Source: Clostridia bacterium
Lineage (GTDB): Bacteria > Bacillota > Clostridia > Oscillospirales > Acutalibacteraceae
Direction: 5' to 3'
Length of the DNA stretch: 64,000 bases
NCBI GenBank assembly: GCA_017503135.1
Contig: JAFVTQ010000004.1
Location: 62,001-126,000 of the forward strand
Shown: piece after piece, positions 24,165 to 33,375 of the stretch
Layout: each line of letters opens with the position of its first letter
How positions within the stretch are numbered: the stretch's first letter is position 1
Made by a program: the position numbers and the translations under genes
The notes under the pieces: model-generated
What the model saw: only the letters and a program-made list of their open reading frames with translations
What the model was told of the DNA's origin: nothing
Databases searched by the model: none

Positions 24165-24920
24165 ATGAATAAAAAACTCAAAATCCTGATTTCGATTATA
24201 CTGGTAGTTGTACTTATAGCAGGAGGGTATGTAGGTAATATGTTTGGCGTGTTCAATCGTGGCAACTATGGGGAGTATTCACTCAAAAATACCGATACCG
24301 TACAAGATAGCCCAATTAAAGACAAAACCGTCATATTCCTTGGCAGTTCTGTCACTTATGGCTATGGCTCAATGGGCGTGAGCTTCGCCGATTACCTCGA
24401 AAAGACTGACGGAATCCACGCAGTAAAAGAGGCAGTGTCAGGAACAACTCTTGTTGATATAAAAGACAATTCCTATGTGTCCAGAATGAAGAGAATCGAC
24501 AAAGAAATCAAAGCCGATGCATTCGTTTGTCAGCTCTCGACTAATGATGCCACCAAAGAAATGCCACTTGGAGAAATCAGCGAGAGTTACGATATAAACG
24601 ATTTCGACACACAAACTATCGCAGGTGCAATCGAATACATAATAGCATACGCAAAAGACACTTGGAATTGCCCTGTAGTGTTCTATACCCAAGCAAAATA
24701 CGATAGCGACCACTATGCAAAAATGGTGGATTTGCTCCTCAAAATTCAAGATAAATGGCAAATCACCGTAATCGACTTTTGGAACGATACAGAAATCAAT
24801 AACATAACAGACACCCAACGCAAACTTTACTTAATTGACCATATCCATCCAACTAAAGCAGGTTATAAAGAATGGTGGTTACCAAAATTTCAACAAACTT
24901 TGTATGAAATAATAGAATGA
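24165..24920 (+). CDS. Membrane-anchored SGNH/GDSL hydrolase
   Basis: 251 residues. N-terminal signal anchor (about 5-24), then an SGNH esterase domain: block I FLGSSVTYGYGS (nucleophile Ser), block III LSTND, block V DHIHPTKAGY (catalytic Asp/His). It would de-esterify a surface carbohydrate or lipid outside the cell. The codon use looks like the chromosomal genes rather than the defence genes, so it may be ordinary cargo. Confidence 0.83.
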   Translation: MNKKLKILISIILVVVLIAGGYVGNMFGVFNRGNYGEYSLKNTDTVQDSPIKDKTVIFLGSSVTYGYGSMGVSFADYLEKTDGIHAVKEAVSGTTLVDIKDNSYVSRMKRIDKEIKADAFVCQLSTNDATKEMPLGEISESYDINDFDTQTIAGAIEYIIAYAKDTWNCPVVFYTQAKYDSDHYAKMVDLLLKIQDKWQITVIDFWNDTEINNITDTQRKLYLIDHIHPTKAGYKEWWLPKFQQTLYEIIE

Positions 24921-24955
24921 AAATTAACACCCCAAATTGCTTGGGGTGTTAATTT
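24921..24955. terminator. Terminator of the SGNH gene
   Basis: A 15-bp perfect inverted repeat (AAATTAACACCCCAA and its complement) right after the stop. Confidence 0.8.
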
Positions 24956-25065
24956 GTTTAAGTATTTGTAACATAGTAAAAACTAAAAATTTTGTCAAAA
25001 TTTATCACAAAGTATGTTTTAAATACGATTTATTTATTAATCAATTAAAAAGGAGAATGATTTGA

Positions 25066-25719
25066 ATGAGTAGTAATAAAACAGAGAGAAAAAAGCCATT
25101 TTCGGAACGATATCCGAAACTTAATATGGTTATTTCAGTTGTTATTGTGGTTGGATTTTTTACGATAGCAATTGAGGGTGCGATTAAACTATTACAATTT
25201 TTAGGCCAAAATATCATTAGGTTTGCTAATTGGCTTACAACATTGGCATCGTCATTTGATGCGGTAGTTATTGTGGCATTAATTACAGGTGCGGTATCAA
25301 TTACGGGTGTAATAATAAGCTCAATAGTTGCAAAAAGCATTGATTATAAAAAAACACGTAGAGAATATTTGGCTAAAAAACGCGAGGCTCCTTATGGTGA
25401 ATTTGTGGAGATGATTTATAGAGTTCAAGAAAGTTCCAAAGAAGGACATGATTATCCGCAAGAGGAATTGATAAAAGATTTAATGAGCTTTTCAAAGCAA
25501 ATTACTTTATGGGGGTCTTCTGCAGTAGTAAATGATTGGGTGAAATTCAAAGAAACTGCAATAAAAGGAACAGAGGGCCTAAACAATCTTTTATTAACTG
25601 AAAAGATTATGAATGATATGAGAAAAGATTTAGGTTTGAAAAAAACAAAGAAAGGCAATTTGCTTGCATTTTTTGTAAATGATATTAAGGATGCTATGAA
25701 AAATCAGCAAAAGAGATAG
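25066..25719 (+). CDS. Two-helix membrane protein, unknown, upstream of Hachiman
   Basis: 217 residues. Basic N-terminus, two transmembrane helices (about 20-40 and 65-90), then a helical cytosolic domain with many charged residues and a lysine-rich end. No family recognised. AAAGGAG ribosome site. It is followed by 180 bp before hamA, so it is probably transcribed separately. Confidence 0.65.
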   Translation: MSSNKTERKKPFSERYPKLNMVISVVIVVGFFTIAIEGAIKLLQFLGQNIIRFANWLTTLASSFDAVVIVALITGAVSITGVIISSIVAKSIDYKKTRREYLAKKREAPYGEFVEMIYRVQESSKEGHDYPQEELIKDLMSFSKQITLWGSSAVVNDWVKFKETAIKGTEGLNNLLLTEKIMNDMRKDLGLKKTKKGNLLAFFVNDIKDAMKNQQKR

Positions 25720-25901
25720 AGAACTCAACTTGACAATATCTTTAGGAATAATTATTATAAAAAGCAATTTAGTTTGTAGCTAGTGATACAAGTAGTACAA
25801 TCTAATGTTTTATAGTCAGAGTTTTTAGAATGTGATTTTGAGATAACGAATGATTACTTTTTGATGATAATAAAGAAACAATAAATAAAAGAGGTTTTAT
25901 T

Positions 25902-26861
25902 ATGAAAGCTGTACATGATGCTGGTCATAGTGGAGTATTTGTATTGAAAATTGATGAAGAAGACATTAATACCATATTACTGAATACAGATTTGGATAGT
26001 GAAGGTTTACTTAAATATGCTTATGATAATTTTGCAGATGTGTTCTCTGAAAATATATTGGAGTATGCTTTCGCTTATGCTAATATACCAAGAGAAGAAA
26101 TTACAAGAAAGCAACGGGAAGCTGCAAAAAGTTTGCTTAAACTTCACGAGGTTGAGAAACTTAGGAATTATTTGGTTAATGATACTCCAGAAGAGGAGTG
26201 GGATAAAGAATTTTTGCGTTGGTATAAAAAGAAAGGTGTGTTTGGAGAAGTTATCCTTCACATGATTTTGAAAGAATTTAAAAATACCATTCCTCTTATC
26301 TCAAAAATGTATTTTAAAGACTCGTTTTCACAGGAAGCAAAAGGATTTGATGCTGTCCATGTTAGTTCTGATGGCTCTACTTTGTGGCTCGGTGAAACTA
26401 AGTTTTATACAGCATGGAAAAAGAATGGGGTTATAAAAGGTGGCATAGATGAACTTGTTGAAGATTTAAACAACCATTTTAACAAAGATTATCTTTCGGA
26501 ACAGTTTGTTATTATTAAACGTGGTTTAGATACACAGAAAGGGCACCCTCAAAGAGACCAATGGTTAGAAAAGTTAAACAAACCAATTTTGCTTAAGGAT
26601 GTTTTTGAATATATCCGAATACCACTACTGTGTATTTATGAAGATGGTGTAGCGAAGGATTACCTTAAGGACATTGATGAAGCGATAAAGGATACGGGTA
26701 TATGTGCTCATACAACAACAGTACGTGATTATTACAAAAATATCAATACATATCCATATCGTAAACAGGTACAAACAGTCTTAATTCTTATGCCTATTGA
26801 AGCAAAAAATAAATTAGTGAAATATATGCTTGAAAAAATTTGGCATATGCAGAGTATCTAA
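25902..26861 (+). CDS. hamA: Hachiman defence protein HamA (DUF1837)
   Basis: 319 residues. HamA is the nuclease subunit of the Hachiman anti-phage system. The DUF1837 core is a PD-(D/E)XK fold: Glu116 (KKGVFGEVILHMIL), Asp150 (KGFDAVHV), Glu165 and Lys167 (LWLGETKFY), followed by IKGGIDELVEDLNNHFN. The nuclease is held inactive by HamB and released when HamB meets damaged or foreign DNA (known for the family). hamB starts within 12 bp, so the two are co-translated. Confidence 0.85.
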   Translation: MKAVHDAGHSGVFVLKIDEEDINTILLNTDLDSEGLLKYAYDNFADVFSENILEYAFAYANIPREEITRKQREAAKSLLKLHEVEKLRNYLVNDTPEEEWDKEFLRWYKKKGVFGEVILHMILKEFKNTIPLISKMYFKDSFSQEAKGFDAVHVSSDGSTLWLGETKFYTAWKKNGVIKGGIDELVEDLNNHFNKDYLSEQFVIIKRGLDTQKGHPQRDQWLEKLNKPILLKDVFEYIRIPLLCIYEDGVAKDYLKDIDEAIKDTGICAHTTTVRDYYKNINTYPYRKQVQTVLILMPIEAKNKLVKYMLEKIWHMQSI

Positions 26862-26873
26862 ATGGAGGTTGTT

Positions 26874-29123
26874 ATGGATTTATTCCTAAAAATTGAAAAT
26901 ATAAACTTGTTGGAAATGGATGAACATTTTGAGTTGTTCAGTTTGATATCTAGTGCAGTTAATTCAAATGATGAGAATGAACAAAGTGCGGGAAGAAATT
27001 ACTTGATTAAAATTGTTGATGTATGGGAACGAGTGCCTACAGGATTAAAACCGATGTGGGAAGATCTTATTGAGGCGGTAGGATTCTACCCATATATAGA
27101 AAAATACAAAATGTCTATGGTGGATTTAGATGCACGTATTCGACAGGAATACCATAGATCTAATTACATATTTGATAAGACATTACATCAAAAACAAAAG
27201 GAATTATCTGAATTAGTTCTTTCAAAGAAAAATGTTATTGTAAGTGCTCCAACTAGTTTTGGCAAAAGCCTTTTGATTGAGGAAATTGTTGCCAGTGGCA
27301 TATATACGAATATTGTTATTATTCAACCTACATTAGCTTTGTTGGACGAAACTCGAATCAAATTAAAACAATATTCTGACCAATACAAAATAATAGTTAG
27401 AACTTCACAGGAAACATCTCAGGAAAAAGGCAATATTTTTTTGCTTACCGCAGAACGTGTTTTGGAATATCTCAATATGCCCAATGTGGATTTGCTTATT
27501 ATTGACGAGTTTTACAAGCTTAGTAAACAACGAGAAGATAATCGTGCTAATATTCTCAACATCGCATTTCTTCGCTTAATGAAAAATCCTAATTGTCGCT
27601 TTTATTTGCTTGGACCCAATATTGACAAAATTTCTACGGGATTTATCGAAAAGTATGATGCTGTTTTCTTTAAAACGGATTATTCTATGGTATATACTGA
27701 AACGGAAGATCTTTATGAAACCGTTAAAAAGAAACCAGGTGGGAAAGTGGCTGATGAAGATATTTTTTCTGTATTAGACAGTGCGGATGACCAATCATTA
27801 GTTTTTTGTTCCTCTCCCTCTACTGCTAGAAAATTAGCTTTTGCATATTGTTCGCATATAGAAGAACAAGGGAAGACAAAAAACGCTAATATTCCATTGA
27901 TTCAATGGATACATGAGAACTTAAGTGTGGAGTGGTCTTTAGCACATTGTTTATCAAATGAAATTGGTATACATGATGGCTCTATGCCTAAACATATAAC
28001 AACATCTACAATTAAATACTTTAATGAGCGAAAATTAAAAGTTCTTTTTTGTACTAATACCATTATAGAAGGTGTTAATACTTCTGCTAAAAATGTTATT
28101 TATTATGATAATAAAATAGGAACAAGAAATGTAGATTATTTTGACTATGCCAACATCCGGGGCCGTGCAGGAAGATTAATGGAACATTGTGTTGGAAAGG
28201 TAATTAATCTTAAACAACCTCCGCAATTGCAACAAACCATCGTGGAAATTCCTGCTTTCACCCAAAATCCAATTGATGATGAGGTCTTGGTTAATATTGA
28301 GAAGGATGAAGTTAAAGCGCATAACATGGAGCGCTATCAACAATTTGAAAGTTTGCCAGAAGATCTAAAAATCATTTTAAAGCGCAACGCAGTATCAATT
28401 CAGGACCAACTGGATTTGCTGCCCATTCTGCGGGAAATGATGCTTGATCCGAAGCGAAGGGATGACATAATTTGGAATTCGCCAAGAGATAAAAAACTTT
28501 TTTATCATCTTAAGGCAATTTTTGAACTCGTACAAAACCGTTTCATAGAGGGTAATGATAGGAATGTATTATTATCAGTAGGGTGGATGGCGAGTCAAAC
28601 AGCAAGCTACCTATATAACAAAGATATTCATCAGTTAGTTGAAGAACGTATTAGCTATACTGCAAAGGAGTATTTGAAAAAAGAGAATTCTAATTTCAAT
28701 GAAAAGGAGTTTGTATTAAGTCAATTTTTTCAAGATTATCCTAAAGAAGCTAGAAAACTTTCAGATGATGCGATTGAAACAGTTTTTAAATTCCAAAAGA
28801 ATTGGTTGCAGTATAAAATCCCTAAATGGCTAAATGTTGTTGATTCCTTACAGAAATATGTTGCAAAAGAGCTGGGAGTTCCATCTGGCGATTATTCATT
28901 TGTGGCTGAAGCAATTGAAAATGAGTTTGAAGATTCTAATGTTCGAATATTGACAGAATATGGCGTTCCAAGTTCGGCAATTAGAAAAATTTTAAATAAA
29001 TTTAGACGTTATCTAAAAGATTTGACAGAAGATCAAGTCGTTGCAGCAATAATTAGAAATAAAACGCTTATTAATGGTTGTTTATCAACTTATGAAATTG
29101 AGGCTTTAGAGCGTTGCTTATAA
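26874..29123 (+). CDS. hamB: Hachiman defence helicase HamB
   Basis: About 749 residues. A superfamily 2 helicase with Walker A APTSFGKS (about 125-132), DExH-type box IIDEFYKL, and late motifs FCTNTIIEGVNTSAK and DYANIRGRAGRLMEH (the Ski2-like arginine motif). A long helical C-terminal region follows. The ATG at 26874 has GGAGG 5 bp upstream; the ATG at 26862 has no such site. Paired with HamA directly upstream. Confidence 0.86.
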   Translation: MDLFLKIENINLLEMDEHFELFSLISSAVNSNDENEQSAGRNYLIKIVDVWERVPTGLKPMWEDLIEAVGFYPYIEKYKMSMVDLDARIRQEYHRSNYIFDKTLHQKQKELSELVLSKKNVIVSAPTSFGKSLLIEEIVASGIYTNIVIIQPTLALLDETRIKLKQYSDQYKIIVRTSQETSQEKGNIFLLTAERVLEYLNMPNVDLLIIDEFYKLSKQREDNRANILNIAFLRLMKNPNCRFYLLGPNIDKISTGFIEKYDAVFFKTDYSMVYTETEDLYETVKKKPGGKVADEDIFSVLDSADDQSLVFCSSPSTARKLAFAYCSHIEEQGKTKNANIPLIQWIHENLSVEWSLAHCLSNEIGIHDGSMPKHITTSTIKYFNERKLKVLFCTNTIIEGVNTSAKNVIYYDNKIGTRNVDYFDYANIRGRAGRLMEHCVGKVINLKQPPQLQQTIVEIPAFTQNPIDDEVLVNIEKDEVKAHNMERYQQFESLPEDLKIILKRNAVSIQDQLDLLPILREMMLDPKRRDDIIWNSPRDKKLFYHLKAIFELVQNRFIEGNDRNVLLSVGWMASQTASYLYNKDIHQLVEERISYTAKEYLKKENSNFNEKEFVLSQFFQDYPKEARKLSDDAIETVFKFQKNWLQYKIPKWLNVVDSLQKYVAKELGVPSGDYSFVAEAIENEFEDSNVRILTEYGVPSSAIRKILNKFRRYLKDLTEDQVVAAIIRNKTLINGCLSTYEIEALERCL

Positions 29124-29554
29124 AGAATGAATTGAAGTTTGATATGCAACAAAAGAATTTATAATAGCACTTATCACTTTAATGAGTGGTAGGTGTTATT
29201 ATTCTTTTTGTTTTTGTGATTTTGATTGAGAATATTACAGAAGGGACACTTAAACTTGATTTTCAACTTCCGTTTTATAGTGAAAATAAAGTATGTTGTT
29301 TATTAGTTTATCTAACAAATTTTTATTTAGTAGATATATACCATTGTGAGTGGTGGTAAGATTAAGTCCATAAAAATGTTCTGAATTGAAAAGAAAAATC
29401 AGATAACGATAAATTTCTATGATATAATACACAATAACAAGAAAAATGCTGAAATCTCAATATTTTTTTGGAAATAAGTTGAGAAAAGCAAATCTTTGTG
29501 ATATAATTATTGCTAATATTTACAAAGAATGATATTAATCATAGGGGTGTAATT
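29124..29554. other. Intergenic region after Hachiman
   Basis: A hairpin at 29160-29210 (AATAGCAC...GTGTTATT with a T-run) terminates hamAB. The remaining 340 bp are A+T-rich with no convincing gene. A 60-codon minus-strand frame (29250-29432) lacks a clear ribosome site. Confidence 0.5.
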
Positions 29555-29773
29555 ATGGCTGCAAGTTATAAGAAATTATTTAAACTTTTAATCGACCGTG
29601 ACATGAAGAAAAAAGAACTCGCCGAAAAAGCAGGAATCAGTATTGCCACTATTACTAAAATGGGCAAAGATGGTGCTGTTGTTTCGAGCGATGTTCTGGT
29701 AAAAATCTGTACGGCACTTGATTGTACAATGGATGACATTGTTGATATTGTACCTACTCAGGAGGAAAAGTAA
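29555..29773 (+). CDS. XRE-family regulator at the head of the RM operon
   Basis: 72 residues from the ATG at 29555 (GGGGTG upstream). A minimal Cro/CI-like HTH: YKKLFKLLIDRDMKKKELAEKAGISIATITKMGKDGAVVSSDVLVKICTALDCTMDDIVDI. It lies 1 bp before the GIY-YIG gene and likely controls the timing of restriction-modification gene expression. Confidence 0.87.
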   Translation: MAASYKKLFKLLIDRDMKKKELAEKAGISIATITKMGKDGAVVSSDVLVKICTALDCTMDDIVDIVPTQEEK

Positions 29774-29774
29774 A

Positions 29775-30611
29775 ATGGAAACTAGTAAAAAACTTGAAAC
29801 AATATACCACAATGGTCAGCCGGATGGTATTCGTTCTATAAGGCGAAATCTTTCTACAATGACAGTGTATGTTATTCCCCGACCTCTTTTAAGTGAGGCG
29901 AAAAACATTTCTGGAATAACCCGTCCAGGTATTTATTATTTGATAAATGAAAGTGATGACAATAAAATTGCTCAAATATATGTTGGTCAAACGAGAAATG
30001 GTATCGCTCGTTTAGATGACCACAACCGCTCCAAAGACTTTTGGAATAAGGCAATAATGTTCCTTGCTGAAAACAAAACTTTTACGCTGGACATGATAAG
30101 CGGTCTTGAAAAATTTGCTATTATGAGGGCGCAAGAATCTAAAAGATATAAGGTAGAAAATACAGTTGTGCCTAAATATGAGATTGATGAATATGATTTA
30201 GCATCCGTTGAGGAAATATATGATGAAATCCAATTCATTATGGGTACACAGGGTTATAAGATGGATGATTCCAAAACATCTTTGGATGAAGCTGCTGTTT
30301 TACACACAACGCGTAATGGCATTGAAGCTTTTGGTATTTATGATGGTGAGAAATTTGAAGTTCTTGAAGGTTCGCAAGTAAATATAGATAAAAAAGTAAA
30401 TCTCGAAAGATATAATAAGCAACGTACCGAGCTGCTTGAAAACGGTTCAATAACTAAAAATGATGGTAAGTATATCCTCAATCTAATTCTTGCTTTTAAT
30501 ACACCGAGTGGTGCAAGTGATTTTATCCTTGGTGGTTCAACCAACGGTTGGACCGAGTGGAAAAATCAAGATGGAAAAACTTTAGACGAACTTTATAGAA
30601 GAGGTAACTAA
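29775..30611 (+). CDS. GIY-YIG nuclease with DUF4357 domain
   Basis: 278 residues. N-terminal GIY-YIG fold (PGIYYLINE...IYVGQTRNGIARLDDHNRSK, then a helix containing Glu) and a C-terminal DUF4357 module (LIxNGSI-like LLENGSITKNDGKYIL...FNTPSGASDFILGGSTNGWTEWKNQDGKTL). This pairing occurs next to restriction systems. GGAGG ribosome site inside the end of the XRE gene; hsdM begins 1 bp after its stop. Confidence 0.82.
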   Translation: METSKKLETIYHNGQPDGIRSIRRNLSTMTVYVIPRPLLSEAKNISGITRPGIYYLINESDDNKIAQIYVGQTRNGIARLDDHNRSKDFWNKAIMFLAENKTFTLDMISGLEKFAIMRAQESKRYKVENTVVPKYEIDEYDLASVEEIYDEIQFIMGTQGYKMDDSKTSLDEAAVLHTTRNGIEAFGIYDGEKFEVLEGSQVNIDKKVNLERYNKQRTELLENGSITKNDGKYILNLILAFNTPSGASDFILGGSTNGWTEWKNQDGKTLDELYRRGN

Positions 30612-30612
30612 A

Positions 30613-33375
30613 ATGAACAAACAACAATTAGCATCTTTGATTTGGGATACATGTAACGATTTGCGTGGGTCCATATCTGCTGTTGAATATAAGGACATTA
30701 TTTTGGGTTTTATTTTCTACCGCTTTGTTTCTGAGAACGAGATTTCATATTTAATGAAACAGGATTGGACTATGGAAATTATGGCTGAAGAACTCACAGA
30801 AGATGACACCGAAACTGTAAAACAGTGCAAGGAACATCTGGGTTATTTCATTGCCTATAACAATCTGTTTTCTACATGGAAAAATCATCCCGAGAGTTTT
30901 ACCGTAGCTAATGTTTCGGACGCTTTGAATGCGTTTGTTAGAAACATCGGCAGTGATTCCAATCATCAAAAACTCTACAAAGATATTTTTAAATCGCTAT
31001 CTGATAAATTGAGCAAGATGGGCTCTATTAATGAGCAGACTTCTCATTTGAAAAAGCTTATTAAGGTAGTTGGTCGTATACCTATGGACGAAAACCAAGG
31101 TTATGACATTCTCGGCTTTATCTATGAGTTTCTTTTGAAGAACTTTGCGGTTGGGAGTAAAAAAGACGGAGAGTTTTATACCCCGCACGAGATTTCGGTT
31201 CTTATGTCTGAGATTATTGCTGATCATGTAAAAGACCGCGAACAGATTAATGTTCTAGACCCAACAAGCGGATCTGGCTCCTTGCTTATCAATATCGGAC
31301 AGAGCGTGCAGAAATACATGCACGATGGTGCTAATATTACCTATTACGCGCAGGAGCTCATTGAAGAAACCTATAACCTTACTCGTATGAATTTGGTCAT
31401 GCGAGGCATTAAACCTGCCAATATCAAGGTTCGTCGTGGCGATACACTTTCTAATGATTGGCCGTATTTCGATGATAACGACGAAAATAGTTATGAATGT
31501 GTTCGTGTGGATTGCGTAGTATCCAACCCCCCATATTCTCAAAAATGGGATGCGGATTCACATACAAATGATCCACGTTATAAAGACTATGGCATCGCTC
31601 CTGCATCCAAGGCGGATTATGCGTTCTTGCTACATGATTTGTATCATTTGAGAGATGATGGAATCATGTGTATCGTTATGCCCCATGGTGTATTGTTCAG
31701 AGGTGGCTCTGAGCAGGAAATCCGCACACAGTTGGTGGAAAACAATAATATCGAAGCCATTATCGGATTGCCCGCAAACTGTTTCTATGGTACTGGTATC
31801 CCCACAATTATCATGGTGCTAAAAAAGCATCGTGAACAGAGTGACATTTTGATTGTTGATGCTTCCAAAGAGTTTTATAAAGATGGCAACAAAAACCGTT
31901 TGTCCGGGCATAACATCAAGAAAATAGTGGATACTGTTTTGGATAGAAAGTCTATTCCTCATTTTGCTGAACTTGTTTCCAAACAGAGAGTTATCGAGAA
32001 CGAGTATAACCTCAATATCCCTCGCTATGTTGAATGCGAAGATAAGGTACCGGTAGATTTGCACGCTACTATGTTTGGTGGCATTCCTAACTATGAGATT
32101 GATCATCTCGAGCATTTCTGGGCAGCATTCCCTTCGCTTCGTGAGGATCTTTTCAGAATAGAAAATGAACACACCTCCAATGTGAAGGTTGATTCTATTT
32201 TGGATAGCATCAAAACAAATAGTGATGTTGAAGCATTTGAAGCAGCATATCATGCAGCATTTGATGCGCTCGAACAGTGGCTTTACGATTTGCTGATTGA
32301 AAACCGCGTTGAAAATGTTCATGCAATAAAGGCCGAAATCACTAATCGGATTTTTGCGCTTTGCAAGGAATTTGATATTGTCGATAGATATATCGTTTAT
32401 AAAGCATTTGATGAAATTTGGGAGCAGATTAGTATTGACCTGGAGGCAATCCGTCTGCAGGGACTTGGTGCTGCTCGCGTAATCGAAAGCATAGAAGTCT
32501 ATGATAAAAAAGAGGGGGACGTTGTCCCGAAAGGCGAAGATGGTAAAGTGATCCCGTTTTCGCTGATTCAAAAGCATCTTTTTGCTGATGAGTTTGTCCG
32601 AATGGAAACTTTGAGCCGAGAGCTGGCGAATGTTACAGCAGAATACGATTCCTTCTGGGAAGATATGGATGAGGAACTGAAGGATCAGCTCAAAAAGAAA
32701 TCGGATGATGCCGGTGACGATGCAGAAGCCAAACTGGATACAACTATCCTCAAAAAGAAATATCAAGAAGTTTTGGAGTCCATGTCAAATGACATTACAA
32801 GACAGTATGTTTCTTATTTGGCGTTGAAGCCGAAGGAAAAGCTTGCGTTCCAGCAGGAGCACACTGAGTCCATCTGGCCGGAAGAATCCGAAAAGGGTAA
32901 AAACGGTGTCTATAAACCGGCAGCGATTAAAGCAATCATCGAGCAAATCAAAAATGGCATTGAGATCGCAGAGGATGAGGACGATTATAAAGTGCGTCAT
33001 CTTTACCTTCTCGGTCAGCAGATTTCTGCGCTCAAAAAGCAAATAAAGGCGATAAAAACCGAGCTGGATACCAAAGCAAGAGAGGCAATTGAGCGCTTGT
33101 TAGATGATGAAATTAAGATGTTGCTGAAAGAAAAATGGTTGACCCCTGCAATGCAGAGCATCAACGGCATACCTGCATCTATTGTGGATGAACTTAATCG
33201 TTCCATTCAAGGCCTCATTACCAAATACAACAACCCCATTGCTACTCTTGATACTCAGATTGCAGATGCAGAAAAAGCACTTGCTTCTATGTTGAAAGAT
33301 CTTTGTGGCAATGAATTTGATATGGCAGCCATTCAGCAGTTTGGAAAGTTACTCGGAGGTGAAGACGATGAGTAA
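30613..33375 (+). CDS. hsdM: Type I restriction-modification methyltransferase subunit HsdM (long form)
   Basis: 920 residues. N-terminal HsdM helical domain (LASLIWDTCNDLRGSISAVEYKDIIL), SAM motif I DPTSGSGSLL (216-225) and N6-adenine motif IV NPPY (305-308). Standard HsdM is about 500 residues; the extra C-terminal 400 residues are helical with charged coiled-coil stretches (about 620-910). It forms the modification complex with HsdS. The stop overlaps the hsdS start. Confidence 0.93.
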   Translation: MNKQQLASLIWDTCNDLRGSISAVEYKDIILGFIFYRFVSENEISYLMKQDWTMEIMAEELTEDDTETVKQCKEHLGYFIAYNNLFSTWKNHPESFTVANVSDALNAFVRNIGSDSNHQKLYKDIFKSLSDKLSKMGSINEQTSHLKKLIKVVGRIPMDENQGYDILGFIYEFLLKNFAVGSKKDGEFYTPHEISVLMSEIIADHVKDREQINVLDPTSGSGSLLINIGQSVQKYMHDGANITYYAQELIEETYNLTRMNLVMRGIKPANIKVRRGDTLSNDWPYFDDNDENSYECVRVDCVVSNPPYSQKWDADSHTNDPRYKDYGIAPASKADYAFLLHDLYHLRDDGIMCIVMPHGVLFRGGSEQEIRTQLVENNNIEAIIGLPANCFYGTGIPTIIMVLKKHREQSDILIVDASKEFYKDGNKNRLSGHNIKKIVDTVLDRKSIPHFAELVSKQRVIENEYNLNIPRYVECEDKVPVDLHATMFGGIPNYEIDHLEHFWAAFPSLREDLFRIENEHTSNVKVDSILDSIKTNSDVEAFEAAYHAAFDALEQWLYDLLIENRVENVHAIKAEITNRIFALCKEFDIVDRYIVYKAFDEIWEQISIDLEAIRLQGLGAARVIESIEVYDKKEGDVVPKGEDGKVIPFSLIQKHLFADEFVRMETLSRELANVTAEYDSFWEDMDEELKDQLKKKSDDAGDDAEAKLDTTILKKKYQEVLESMSNDITRQYVSYLALKPKEKLAFQQEHTESIWPEESEKGKNGVYKPAAIKAIIEQIKNGIEIAEDEDDYKVRHLYLLGQQISALKKQIKAIKTELDTKAREAIERLLDDEIKMLLKEKWLTPAMQSINGIPASIVDELNRSIQGLITKYNNPIATLDTQIADAEKALASMLKDLCGNEFDMAAIQQFGKLLGGEDDE

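Noticed and set aside
29250..29432. 60-codon minus-strand frame after Hachiman
   Set aside because: No clear ribosome site and no family-like pattern; may be a remnant.
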